DNA of 64,000 nucleotides, taken from NCBI GenBank assembly GCA_009993045.1, contig JAACUG010000063.1, forward strand, positions 1 through 64,000. The letters are read 5' to 3'. The stretch comes from Cyanobacteria bacterium CG_2015-22_32_23. Lineage in GTDB: Bacteria > Cyanobacteriota > Cyanobacteriia > Cyanobacteriales > Cyanobacteriaceae. Under the pieces are notes generated by a model. The model saw only the letters and a program-made list of their open reading frames with translations, was not told the DNA's origin and made no database searches. The position numbers and the translations under genes are program-made. Shown here in pieces: positions 55,326 through 63,607 of the stretch. How positions within the stretch are numbered: the stretch's first letter is position 1; each line of letters opens with the position of its first letter.

Positions 55326-55386
55326 AGAAAGTTTAAGCTAAAATCATAAACAAGTTTATTTGACTGTAACTTAAAACTAGCTTAAT

Positions 55387-56328
55387 ATGACTTTTAACTA
55401 CTTTTCTTTTTTCGGTAAACACCCGTCTCCAATATTCTCTCCTAACAGAGTTTTTTCCTTCTTGACGATTTTTTCTTTAATTTCTTTTTCTAGCCCTTGT
55501 TTTGCAGGTGATCCTTTTCGTAATACTAATCCTCGCAACATCACTTCTCAAACGGAATCAGCTTTTAAAGCCTTATTTGAAGAGGGTAATTATCCTCAAG
55601 CAAAAGAATATCTAACTCAAGATAATAATTCTTCCAATGATCCCATGTTACCCGCTTTACGCGCTGCCGTTGCTTATACCGAAAAAGATTTTTCTACCAT
55701 GGAAACTCAAACTCTCCAAACTATTAAAATAGCTAAGGCGATCGCCAAAGAAGATCCTCTTCGTAGTAATTTATACTTAGCAGTAGGGAATTTTTTAGAG
55801 GGTGCGAATGAATATCAAAAAAAAGGAGCATTAGCAGCACTCACAAAATTACAATTAGTTTTTGATTATTTTGATAAAGCGGAAAAAATTGATAAAAATG
55901 ATCCAGAATTAAACTTAATTAAAGGTTATTTAAACTTAATGTTAGCAGTAAATTTACCCTTTTCTAGTCCTCAACAAGCCATCGATAATTTACAAACTTA
56001 TGCCTCACCTCAATATCTTGTAAATCGTGGTATTGCCCTTGCTTATAGAGATTTAAAAGATTATGATTTAGCTTTAACTTTTGTTAATAAAGCTATTGAA
56101 AGTACTCCTTTAAACCCTGAATTATACTATCTTAAAGGACAAATATTAAGAGGAAAAGGGCAAAAAGAAAACAGCTTACCGTTATTACAAGAAGCCGTAA
56201 AAAATTTTGATATTGCCTTAACTAAAATTAATCAATTACCTCAAGAAGCAGTACAAAAACCCTTACAAAGAGAAAAACGTAAAACCCTCGAAAAAATATC
56301 CGAGTTAGGCACTTCTTCAAGTAATTAA
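55387..56328 (+). CDS. TPR protein, Sll0314/Alr1548-like
   Basis: 313 residues. Signal peptide about 1-40 (ending PCFAG). The mature start GDPFRNTNPRNI and FKALFEEGNYPQAKEYL match a conserved cyanobacterial TPR family known by Sll0314/Alr1548. TPR-like helices fill the rest (ALAYRDLKDYDLALTFVNKA, PELYYLKGQILRGKG). It is a probable periplasmic or lumenal scaffold; function unknown. Divergent from the ABC ATPase gene. Confidence 0.7.
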   Translation: MTFNYFSFFGKHPSPIFSPNRVFSFLTIFSLISFSSPCFAGDPFRNTNPRNITSQTESAFKALFEEGNYPQAKEYLTQDNNSSNDPMLPALRAAVAYTEKDFSTMETQTLQTIKIAKAIAKEDPLRSNLYLAVGNFLEGANEYQKKGALAALTKLQLVFDYFDKAEKIDKNDPELNLIKGYLNLMLAVNLPFSSPQQAIDNLQTYASPQYLVNRGIALAYRDLKDYDLALTFVNKAIESTPLNPELYYLKGQILRGKGQKENSLPLLQEAVKNFDIALTKINQLPQEAVQKPLQREKRKTLEKISELGTSSSN

Positions 56329-56484
56329 AAATTAGAAAGGAAAGAATTTCTTAATTATCTGAGGTTATCCAGAATTAACTGATTAAGGTAGGGCAAAGGG
56401 ATTAAAATTGACTTAAACTATAGTAAAATTGATTTTTTGACTTTTGCTTATTAAGTATTTTAACTGATGTAAGATAATATCTCA

Positions 56485-56580
56485 GTTAAATAAAAACTTT
56501 TAAATAAAAAAATTCAATGAGTAATAATTCTCTAATTTTTATAGATAAATAGCTTCAGCAATAATTACTTGTTAGTAATT
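56485..56580 (+). repeat. Dispersed intergenic element B, copy 2
   Basis: Partner of 20257-20351, about 80% similar by eye, again followed directly by a heptad array. Confidence 0.75.
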
Positions 56581-56661
56581 CCTAACTCCTAACTCCTAAC
56601 TCCTAACTCCTAACTCCTAACTCCTAACTCCTATCTCCTATCTCCTAACTTCTATCTCCTA
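56581..56661. repeat. CCTAACT heptad array reaching the apt stop codon
   Basis: About eleven CCTAACT/CCTATCT heptads. The last unit contains CTA at 56659-56661, which is the apt stop codon (TAG on the minus strand). The 330-bp gap between 56329 and 56658 holds only this array and element B. Confidence 0.9.
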
Positions 56662-57180
56662 ACTATATTTAACTAAGCTAATAATTGGCACATCAGATAA
56701 TTTATTTCTACCTTGTAAACCTTCTAATTCCACAATAAAACCATAAGCAACAATATCACAACCCATTTGAGTTAGTAAATCTGCTGTAGCTTTAGCAGTG
56801 CCTCCTGTAGCGATTACGTCATCTACAATCATCACTTTTGCACCAGCGGTAAAAGCGTCTTGATGAATTTCGAGAATATCCGTGCCATATTCTAAATCAT
56901 ACTCAATGGAAAAAACTTGAGCTGGTAATTTTCCTTTTTTACGCACAGGTACAAATCCTCCATCGAGATGATAGGCTAAAGCAGGAGCAAAAATAAAGCC
57001 TCTTGATTCAATACCGACAATATAGTCGGGTAAAACTTCTAACTTTTGAGTTTCCACTGCTAAACTATCAATGACATACTTTAAACCTTGAGCATTTCTA
57101 AGTAAGGTAGTTATATCTCGAAAAATAATACCCTGTTGAGGAAAATCAGGAATATCACGAATTAGTGCTTTTAAATCCAT
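56659..57180 (-). CDS. apt: Adenine phosphoribosyltransferase
   Basis: 173 residues, normal length. [18 protein letters not shown] near 9-26, [22 protein letters not shown] and the PRPP loop [16 protein letters not shown] are intact. It makes AMP from adenine and PRPP (purine salvage). The stop codon comes from the heptad repeat at its 3' end, so the C-terminus may differ by a few residues from relatives. Confidence 0.96.
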   Translation of the reverse strand: MDLKALIRDIPDFPQQGIIFRDITTLLRNAQGLKYVIDSLAVETQKLEVLPDYIVGIESRGFIFAPALAYHLDGGFVPVRKKGKLPAQVFSIEYDLEYGTDILEIHQDAFTAGAKVMIVDDVIATGGTAKATADLLTQMGCDIVAYGFIVELEGLQGRNKLSDVPIISLVKYS

Positions 57181-57336
57181 AATGTTGAATATTTTTAAGA
57201 AAATTTTGATGATAAAACAATCTATTTTTTTTGTTTTGACAATGAATTGTATAATATAATGACTTTATTGAGTAAGGCAAAAGACAACTAACCAAAGTTA
57301 TTTATTGACCATTATCAATTATTAATTATTCTCACG

Positions 57337-57984
57337 ATGACTCAATCTTTATCTTTAATGCCCGATTCTAATTCTGATTCTGAAGTAATATCCGAAAATA
57401 TTTCACAACCTCTTATAATACGCCAACTTCCTGATATTAGTTTACCTTCTACTAGCAGTATGATGAAACTGCAACAACATCTTGATTTATTATTATTAGC
57501 CTTAGAAGCACTACAATTAGGTGGCTCAGAATATATGTTAGCTACGGCAAAAGAGTTAGAATTAAATGGGATTATCAAAAATCGTCTTAGTTTATGGCGT
57601 TTACGTTGTAGCAATCCTTGGCGTAAATGTTACTCCAGAAATTCTTTAACTTTACTTCAAGCTAAAGCCTTAGTTTGTCTGGCTTCTGAAAGTGCCAAAA
57701 AATGTAATATTCCCCTTCGTCAACTTTTACTAGCTGTACAACAGATGAAAGATAAAGAAATGCCTTTAGCTAATAATTTTCGTCTGTCTGAATATTTTTC
57801 CCAATTTCAAGCTCATTTTCGTCGTCGCATGAATCCTTTACGCGCTAAAGTATCTTTTTATTTATCCACCCCAGAAGAATTAAATTTATTAGCTTTATCT
57901 CTATTGGAAGAGTTATTATTTTGTACAGGCACAAGAGGAAAAGAAAGATTTTGGATTAGTCTTTTTGATGGTGAAGTCAAATAA
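57337..57984 (+). CDS. DUF3038 protein
   Basis: 215 residues. The block QHLDLLLLALEALQLGGSEY followed by MLATAKELELNG, NRLSLWRLRCSNP and LTLLQAKALVCLA is the DUF3038 family, restricted to cyanobacteria. No signal peptide. Helical, function unknown. It is followed 62 bp downstream by the DUF4335 gene, a pairing that is conserved in cyanobacteria, so they probably work together. Confidence 0.85.
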   Translation: MTQSLSLMPDSNSDSEVISENISQPLIIRQLPDISLPSTSSMMKLQQHLDLLLLALEALQLGGSEYMLATAKELELNGIIKNRLSLWRLRCSNPWRKCYSRNSLTLLQAKALVCLASESAKKCNIPLRQLLLAVQQMKDKEMPLANNFRLSEYFSQFQAHFRRRMNPLRAKVSFYLSTPEELNLLALSLLEELLFCTGTRGKERFWISLFDGEVK

Positions 57985-58046
57985 CTTCTTAAAATATAAC
58001 TTTTATTTCTATTTATTAAACTATTTTTTCTTAATTTAAAAGTATC

Positions 58047-58700
58047 ATGAGTAATCCTATGGAGCGTCAATATTTGTCACCTAACTGTATCTTATCTTTA
58101 CAAGGTTTTAGTGATGGGAATAATTCTTCTGATGTACCTATTTTATCAATCTTAAGTCAAGCACAATGTCAAATTATCGGTAATCCCGTCATTTTAAGCG
58201 GTGGTTTAACTTTTATTCAACACTTAATCAAAGCCGTTAGCGCCTATAGTCAAACTTTATTAAGTGGTTTAAATCATACTTGGGAATCAAGTGACGACAC
58301 AGATTATATTGTTTTACAGAAAATACCAGAAAAAAATCGTCATCTTTTAACTTGGCAGGAAAAAAAAGCACAAACAAAAAATCAGTTACAAATAGAATTA
58401 ACTACAGTACAACTTTTCGATTTATTAGAAACCATTGACCAACTTTATGTAGATAAATACACTTTACCTCAATTAGAAGATAATCCTCAACCTTTATCTC
58501 GTCGTTATCGTCAAGGGGAAATATCGATAATCGAACAATCTACCCCTATAACTTTAGGTTTTGCTGGTTTGGCTTTAGCTGCCATTGCTTTATTTATTCT
58601 CCCTAATCCTAACACCATTAAAGATCCAAATCAAGAACCTAAACCGAATATTAATAATACACAAACAATACCGCCATCTCCACCACTTCCTGATAAATAA
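58047..58700 (+). CDS. DUF4335 protein
   Basis: 217 residues. RQYLSPNCILSLQGFSD, PVILSGGLTFIQHLIKAVSAYSQ and the central VQLFDLLETIDQL region are typical of DUF4335. A single transmembrane helix lies near 172-191 (ITLGFAGLALAAIALFILP), followed by a Pro/Asn-rich tail, so it is a tail-anchored or single-pass protein. Partner of the upstream DUF3038 gene. Start could be residue 1 or Met 5. Confidence 0.85.
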   Translation: MSNPMERQYLSPNCILSLQGFSDGNNSSDVPILSILSQAQCQIIGNPVILSGGLTFIQHLIKAVSAYSQTLLSGLNHTWESSDDTDYIVLQKIPEKNRHLLTWQEKKAQTKNQLQIELTTVQLFDLLETIDQLYVDKYTLPQLEDNPQPLSRRYRQGEISIIEQSTPITLGFAGLALAAIALFILPNPNTIKDPNQEPKPNINNTQTIPPSPPLPDK

Positions 58701-58702
58701 TC

Positions 58703-58957
58703 CTAATTCTTTTGATTACTAGACTTAAATCTTCCCACCAAAAAGTCTCTTTGAGAAGAATGTTTTGTCTTTCTTCCAGACACACGTTTTCGCCACATTT
58801 TAAAGCTAGACTCTTTCATGGTTCGTCTCATTAAAGTAATCACTTGTTTCTCATCTAGGTCAAATTGTGCTTTAATTGCATTAAAAGATGTTCTATCTTC
58901 CCATGCCATCTCAATAATTCTGTCAATATCTTCTGGTTTTAAGTCAAGGAGTTTCAT
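58703..58957 (-). CDS. TIGR03643 family protein
   Basis: 84 residues from the ATG at 58957. MKLLDLKPEDIDRIIEMAWE, then DRTSFNAIKAQFDLDEKQVI and ESSFKMWRKRVSGRKTKH match TIGR03643, a small helix-turn-helix-like family of unknown function. The in-frame TTG 15 bp upstream is rejected for lack of a ribosome binding site. Convergent with the DUF4335 gene, stops two bases apart. Confidence 0.85.
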   Translation of the reverse strand: MKLLDLKPEDIDRIIEMAWEDRTSFNAIKAQFDLDEKQVITLMRRTMKESSFKMWRKRVSGRKTKHSSQRDFLVGRFKSSNQKN

Positions 58958-59009
58958 TAAGTAATTTCTCAAAAAAAATTGTTAATTGTTAATTGTAACT
59001 AATAAATAA

Positions 59010-59333
59010 TTAAGAGGCTAAAGCTACTTCAATCATTTGTTGTAATTCGCCAGTTTGATATAATTCAATGAGAATATCACTACCGCCAATAAATTCACCA
59101 TTGACATAAACTTGAGGAATTGTAGGCCAATTAGAGTATTCTTTGATACCTTGACGAATATCATAATCAGATAACACATCTACAGTTTCAAAAGGTACTC
59201 CGAGAGTATTTAAAATTTGGACAACATTGTTAGAAAATCCACACTGAGGCATTAATTTTGTGCCTTTCATGAAAACCACTACTTGGCTGTTATTTACGAT
59301 GTCGTCAAGACGTTGTTTTAATTCTGGTGTCAT
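59010..59333 (-). CDS. grxD: Monothiol glutaredoxin, Grx4/GrxD type
   Basis: 107 residues from ATG 59333. MTPELKQRLDDIVNNSQVVV, FMKGTKLMPQCGFS (active-site CGFS at 31-34), then the WPTIPQVYVNGEFIGGSDIL glutathione-binding segment. CGFS glutaredoxins bind a [2Fe-2S] cluster with BolA. The bolA gene lies 105 bp upstream on the same strand, so the pair likely forms one iron-sulfur unit. The 12-codon upstream extension is not family-like. Confidence 0.95.
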   Translation of the reverse strand: MTPELKQRLDDIVNNSQVVVFMKGTKLMPQCGFSNNVVQILNTLGVPFETVDVLSDYDIRQGIKEYSNWPTIPQVYVNGEFIGGSDILIELYQTGELQQMIEVALAS

Positions 59334-59438
59334 ATTAATCAATAAATTAAGATTACGAAAAATCATCAATCAATTTCTAGTTTAACCTTGATAGAGAATT
59401 TTTTTGAACATAAACGATTCCCTTATTTCCACAAAAAT

Positions 59439-59693
59439 CTAATTTTGTTCATTTAACCATGAAGAAGGAGTATAAGTTTTCAAGGCTAAAGCGTGGATAG
59501 CTTCAGATTTGAGTTCATTTTGTAATGCACTATAAACTAATTGATGTTGCTTTACTTTTGTTTTGCCTTCAAAATCAGGAGAAATCACAATCGCTTCAAG
59601 ATGATCTCCTCCCCCTGTTAAATCTTTCACAAAAACTTCAGCTTCGGAGATTTCTTCTTGAATAGTTTTTTTAACTTGTTCTAAACTTACCAT
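59439..59693 (-). CDS. bolA: BolA family protein
   Basis: 84 residues from ATG 59693. [40 protein letters not shown] and [12 protein letters not shown] (conserved His) are the BolA fold. It partners CGFS glutaredoxins in iron-sulfur cluster handling; the glutaredoxin gene follows. The upstream in-frame TTG is rejected. Confidence 0.93.
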   Translation of the reverse strand: MVSLEQVKKTIQEEISEAEVFVKDLTGGGDHLEAIVISPDFEGKTKVKQHQLVYSALQNELKSEAIHALALKTYTPSSWLNEQN

Positions 59694-59833
59694 AATCAAT
59701 TAATTTTACAGATTATTTTTATACTTAAGATTATAATATATAACTTTTAAATATTTAAAAAAAACTCAATTATTTATTAATAAATTTTATATTTTTGACA
59801 GTATTTTTCACTTAATAAATTTAACAATAAAAA

Positions 59834-60403
59834 CTATTTTTTTTCATTAGTAGAAGTTTGAAAAGGTGTTTCTACAAAGCCTATTTCGTATAATTGTTGA
59901 TAAGATTTTCTACCTAATTCACTGGTAGGATTTTGAGAGCGAATGATTTGAATTAAAAGAGGTACAGATAATTCAGGTTTATTTTGGGCACGATGTACTA
60001 ACGCCAGTTGATAAGTCGATTCATCTCTTAAGGCTGCCGTTTTTAAAGCCCCTGCCCGTTGCCCTTCTGCTAGACGATTATCAATACCTGAAAAACTTTC
60101 TGCTAATTGTAAATAAAAGTTAGAAAGTTGATTAAAAATTCGTCTTGATTGTTGTAATTTAGTAGCCGCTAAATCATAATTTCCTGCATTAATAGCAACT
60201 TCTGCTTCTTTCATTAATTTCTCGCCCCCTTGAAGACTTAAAAGGGTTTCAGTTTGATTAACTGGAGTTACAGTATTTTCTTCTACAGGCTCTGGATTAG
60301 TATTTGATTGAGCTAAAGTAGTAGAAGTAAAAGACAAAATTCCTAAAGACAAAACTAAACTGATACTGTGCTTTAACTTATTTTTTGAGAACAAAGGTAA
60401 CAT
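59834..60403 (-). CDS. Exported helical-repeat protein, unknown
   Basis: 189 residues. Signal peptide about 1-31 (ending LAQ), short Pro/Asn-rich spacer, then TPR-like helices (EVAINAGNYDLAATKLQQSR, TYQLALVHRAQNKPELSVPL). A conserved-looking lumenal or periplasmic protein, no named family recognised. Confidence 0.6.
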   Translation of the reverse strand: MLPLFSKNKLKHSISLVLSLGILSFTSTTLAQSNTNPEPVEENTVTPVNQTETLLSLQGGEKLMKEAEVAINAGNYDLAATKLQQSRRIFNQLSNFYLQLAESFSGIDNRLAEGQRAGALKTAALRDESTYQLALVHRAQNKPELSVPLLIQIIRSQNPTSELGRKSYQQLYEIGFVETPFQTSTNEKK

Positions 60404-60681
60404 ACAAAAATTATGACTTAGTAAATAAATTATTATATATGATTTCTACTTTTGCCTCTACCATTTTTTCTTTTTGGTTTTGGCTTTCCTCGTCCCAAAC
60501 TCATAGCAAATCTTATCATAAAGCTGTCCCAAAAGACGAGGTTTTAATGATAATAAGCCTTATCTTACCATAGAATTTAAAAATTATCGGTCAATTCTAA
60601 GGATGTTTTTTCTCCTGACTTTTATGATTGAAGACATCGAACTGAGGTAAAATTAGCATTACATCTATTTGATCATTGATT

Positions 60682-61005
60682 ATGCAAGAATTTAGTGACT
60701 TTTTACGACATAAATGTGCTTATATGGCGATCGCCACTTTTAAACCGGGTAAATTTCCCGAAGCACAAAAACTATTTGAAGAAGCAGTAGCTACTTATAA
60801 CAAAGGTTTCAAGGGTGCATATTTATTTCAGAAACCGAATACTGATGAGGGAATAGCCTTTATTATTTGGGAAAAAATAGAGGATATGGAAGAAAACCAA
60901 AACGAAACCTATGAAAAAATTATGGGAGAGATGAAACATTTATTTGCTTCACCGCCAAAAACTGATTTTTATGAATTATCCACAGAAATTAAACCTCAAA
61001 ATTAA
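60682..61005 (+). CDS. Antibiotic-biosynthesis-monooxygenase-fold protein
   Basis: 107 residues from the ATG at 60682. YMAIATFKPGKFPEAQKLFE, AYLFQKPNTDEGIAFIIWEK and the ENETYEKIMGEM tail fit a dimeric ABM/ferredoxin-like barrel, such as quinol monooxygenases or stress-linked heme-degrading relatives. No catalytic residues can be assigned. Single gene. Confidence 0.6.
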   Translation: MQEFSDFLRHKCAYMAIATFKPGKFPEAQKLFEEAVATYNKGFKGAYLFQKPNTDEGIAFIIWEKIEDMEENQNETYEKIMGEMKHLFASPPKTDFYELSTEIKPQN

Positions 61006-61015
61006 TGAGGAATTT

Positions 61016-61042
61016 GTAGGGGTGAATGGTATTTATTCGCCC
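61016..61042. repeat. GTAGGGGTGAATGG hairpin repeat
   Basis: GGGTGAAT pairs with ATTCGCCC (one G:U). Second copy of the element at 40862-40896. Confidence 0.7.
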
Positions 61043-61098
61043 AAATCACAAAAAAAAGAATAGATAGCTAACAGAATATGCTATAGTTATAACTTCAA

Positions 61099-61218
61099 TA
61101 TCGGTTCTTGCGATAAATAGTCGTGAGAGGAAACAGGGAAAGAGTAGTTAAAATCTACCACTGTCCCGCAACTGTGATTAAGAAAAATACTCTTATAAGT
61201 CAGAACACCTGCCGAGAT
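61099..61218 (+). promoter_or_regulatory. Cobalamin riboswitch
   Basis: The core is recognisable in order: a 5' part with GGTTCTTGCGA, then GAAACAGGGAA, the B12-box-like CACTGTCCCGCAACTGTGA and a 3' TCAGAACACCTGCCGA. It lies 33 bp before cbiM. The GAGGT ribosome binding site (61241-61245) can pair with ACCT in the riboswitch 3' end, which would fit translational shut-off when cobalamin is high; the pairing is inference. Confidence 0.92.
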
Positions 61219-61250
61219 GAATTAATAAGTGTTAATCTGCGAGGTACAGA

Positions 61251-62009
61251 ATGAATACACGTCTCAAGAATCGAATCTGCTTAGGTTTAATGGCAGGTTT
61301 GAGCTGTTTTATGATCATTTTTTCTCCCACTCCAGCCTATGCTATGCACATCGCTGAGGGTTTTTTACCTGTGACATGGGCGATTTTTTGGTGGGTTGTA
61401 ACGATACCCTTTTTGATATTTGGGTTTAAATCTCTTTCTCGTATTACAAAAGACAATCCAGAATTAAAGTTACTTTTAGCTTTATCAGGGGCATTTGGCT
61501 TTGTGTTGTCAGCCTTGAAAATCCCTTCAGTGACGGGTAGTTGTTCTCATCCCACAGGCATGGGATTAGGGGCAATTTTATTCGGGCCTTCCGTTATGGC
61601 AGTTTTAGGTAGTTTAGTATTACTATTTCAATCGGTATTATTAGCTCATGGTGGTTTAACAACTTTAGGGGCAAATGCTTTCTCTATGGCTATTGTCGGC
61701 CCTTGGGTTGCCTTTGTTGTTTATCGTCTTATAATCCTTAGCGGTAAGGAAAAATTAGCTATTTTCTGCGGTGCAAGTTTAGGAAATTTAGCGACTTATG
61801 TGGTTACTTCCATGCAATTAGCCATAGTTTTTCCTGCGGTGGAAGGCGGTGTTATGGCTTCATTTATTAAATTTGCAAGTATTTTTGCTATCACTCAAAT
61901 TCCTTTAGCCATCAGTGAAGGTTTTTTGACGGTGTTGGTGTGGAATTGGCTACAGTCTTACGCCATTAACGAATTACAAACCTTAAAACTATTAAAAAAT
62001 CAACCATAA
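61251..62009 (+). CDS. cbiM: Cobalt ECF transporter S-component CbiM
   Basis: 252 residues. Signal peptide 1-31, after which the mature start MHIAEGFLP gives the N-terminal Met-His that binds Co(II) in this family. About seven membrane segments follow, with [17 protein letters not shown] and [15 protein letters not shown] motifs. Brings cobalt into the cell for B12. Start preceded by GAGG; regulated by the riboswitch upstream. Confidence 0.95.
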   Translation: MNTRLKNRICLGLMAGLSCFMIIFSPTPAYAMHIAEGFLPVTWAIFWWVVTIPFLIFGFKSLSRITKDNPELKLLLALSGAFGFVLSALKIPSVTGSCSHPTGMGLGAILFGPSVMAVLGSLVLLFQSVLLAHGGLTTLGANAFSMAIVGPWVAFVVYRLIILSGKEKLAIFCGASLGNLATYVVTSMQLAIVFPAVEGGVMASFIKFASIFAITQIPLAISEGFLTVLVWNWLQSYAINELQTLKLLKNQP

Positions 62010-62025
62010 AAACATAATTAAAACT

Positions 62026-62328
62026 ATGGCTAATAAAGAAGTAATAACATCTCAACCTAAAAAGAAACAAGGTAACTGGTGGTTAATCTTATCCGTAATT
62101 TTATTAACAGTTTTACCCTTAATTTTCATCAAAGGTGACTTTCAAGGTGCTGATGGTGAAGCAAAAGAATTAATCACAGAAATACAACCTAATTATAAAC
62201 CTTGGTTTGAACCTTTATTTGAACCTGCTAGTGGTGAAATTGAAAGTCTTTTATTTGCTTCTCAAGCAGCATTAGGTGCAGGATTTATCGGTTACGTTAT
62301 CGGATTTTATAAAGGAAGAAATAATTAA
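62026..62328 (+). CDS. cbiN: Cobalt transporter component CbiN
   Basis: 100 residues. Two transmembrane helices (WWLILSVILLTVLPLIF and FASQAALGAGFIGYVIGF) flank an external loop with FQGADGEAKELI and the PWFEPLFEPASGEIESL family signature. CbiN assists CbiM metal loading. It starts 16 bp after cbiM. Confidence 0.93.
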   Translation: MANKEVITSQPKKKQGNWWLILSVILLTVLPLIFIKGDFQGADGEAKELITEIQPNYKPWFEPLFEPASGEIESLLFASQAALGAGFIGYVIGFYKGRNN

Positions 62329-62350
62329 TCATGAGGAATTAGAAACAACA

Positions 62351-62447
62351 ATTATTAATTATTAATTATTAATTATTAATTATTAATTATTAATTATTAA
62401 TTATTAATTATTCATTATTCATTATTCATTATTAATTATTCATTATC
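62351..62447. repeat. ATTAATT heptad array between cbiN and cbiQ
   Basis: About thirteen ATTAATT/ATTCATT heptads ending just before the cbiQ start. STRR-like; it separates cbiQ from cbiN and contains no Shine-Dalgarno. Confidence 0.9.
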
Positions 62448-62451
62448 ATGA

Positions 62452-63243
62452 ATGCACCATCAAATTGATTCTTTAGCTTATAGTAATAAATTGCGATGGC
62501 TTCCCCCTGAACATAAATTAATATTTGCTTTATCATTATTTATTTTAGGTTATTTATCTACTTTTTATATCCAAATTTTAATCAGTGTTTGGTTAATAAT
62601 CTGGATAGTTATTTATAGTGGAATTCCTTTTGTTATTTATCGTCAATTATTAGGAATTCCCTTTAGTTTTTGGTTGATGAGTTTACCACCTTTAATTATT
62701 AGTATCAGCTTTTCTTCTAATATTAATAATTTTCAAGAAGATGTTATTTTTGGTTTTCCATTAGGTAATTTTTTCTTTTATTTTAGCCATCAAGGTATTA
62801 TGCAAGGGTTAATGATATTTTCTCGCTCATGGTGTTTAACTTCTTGTATGTATTTTATCCTTTTAACTATACCGTTTAGTGAAATTATCAGGATTTTACA
62901 AAAATATAAATGTCCTTCTTTATTAACAGATTTATTATTATTAATGTATCGCTTTATTTTTATTTTAACTACTACCATATCTGAATTAATCAGCGCCCAA
63001 AAATCTCGTTTTGGTTACATTAATTGGCGTAGAGGAATGTATAGTTTAAGTTTGGCGATCGCACAATTATTAACAAAATCTTTAGAAAACTATCGACAAA
63101 TATCATTAGGGTTAACATCAAGAGGATTTAATGGTGAATTACGAACATGGCACTCTCGTGGCTATAAGACAAACTGGCGTTATCTAACCGAAGCCATAGC
63201 AGGTTATAGCTTTTTATTGATGATAATATTCGTAACTAAGTAA
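62452..63243 (+). CDS. cbiQ: Energy-coupling transmembrane protein CbiQ
   Basis: 263 residues, about six membrane segments. It ends with the coupling region SLENYRQISLGLTSRGFNGE and WHSRGYK, whose A/S-R-G motifs contact the ATPase. Needs a CbiO ATPase; none follows, since the downstream DNA is non-coding and then an HPt gene. Confidence 0.9.
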   Translation: MHHQIDSLAYSNKLRWLPPEHKLIFALSLFILGYLSTFYIQILISVWLIIWIVIYSGIPFVIYRQLLGIPFSFWLMSLPPLIISISFSSNINNFQEDVIFGFPLGNFFFYFSHQGIMQGLMIFSRSWCLTSCMYFILLTIPFSEIIRILQKYKCPSLLTDLLLLMYRFIFILTTTISELISAQKSRFGYINWRRGMYSLSLAIAQLLTKSLENYRQISLGLTSRGFNGELRTWHSRGYKTNWRYLTEAIAGYSFLLMIIFVTK

Positions 63244-63607
63244 GTAAAATTATTTATTACTGAAACCTAACTCCTAACCTTTAGGAATTAGAAATTATAC
63301 TTAGCAAGAGCATAATTTGATATTATAGGTAGAATCATTGTTAACACTAAGGTTTCAAACATTTGACCATACTCAGATTATGAGGCTTTAAAGTATAGTA
63401 TCACTAATTATCAATCCTCCTCCTGGATTAAATTTTCACTCATCACAAAATAATATTTTTCCCTAACTGAAAATTAAATATCCTAAAAATACATGGAAAC
63501 TAGATTAAAATGTATAAATATAATCTTTTGCTGATCAAATAAATTGTTACAATAAAGAGTATTAAAGGCAAACTGCAATAATCTTAAACCTATCATTAAC
63601 TTGAGTC
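63244..63607. other. Intergenic after cbiQ
   Basis: 364 bp with an element-like CCTAACTCCTAACC near its start and the promoter region of the next gene. No cbiO, tRNA or other gene. Confidence 0.6.

Noticed and set aside
60385-60573. 62-codon plus-strand frame upstream of the ABM-fold gene
   Set aside because: Overlaps the 5' end of the minus-strand TPR-like gene, no ribosome binding site and no recognisable protein. It contains a weak CCTCGTC/GACGAGG stem only.
16587-60652. ATCGAACTGAGG shared by 16589 and 60638
   Set aside because: A 12-mer shared twice in 64 kb is expected many times by chance.
62351-62447. Tandem heptads considered as a CRISPR array
   Set aside because: Units are 7 bp with no unique spacers, and no cas genes are near; the same holds for the arrays at 20352 and 56581.
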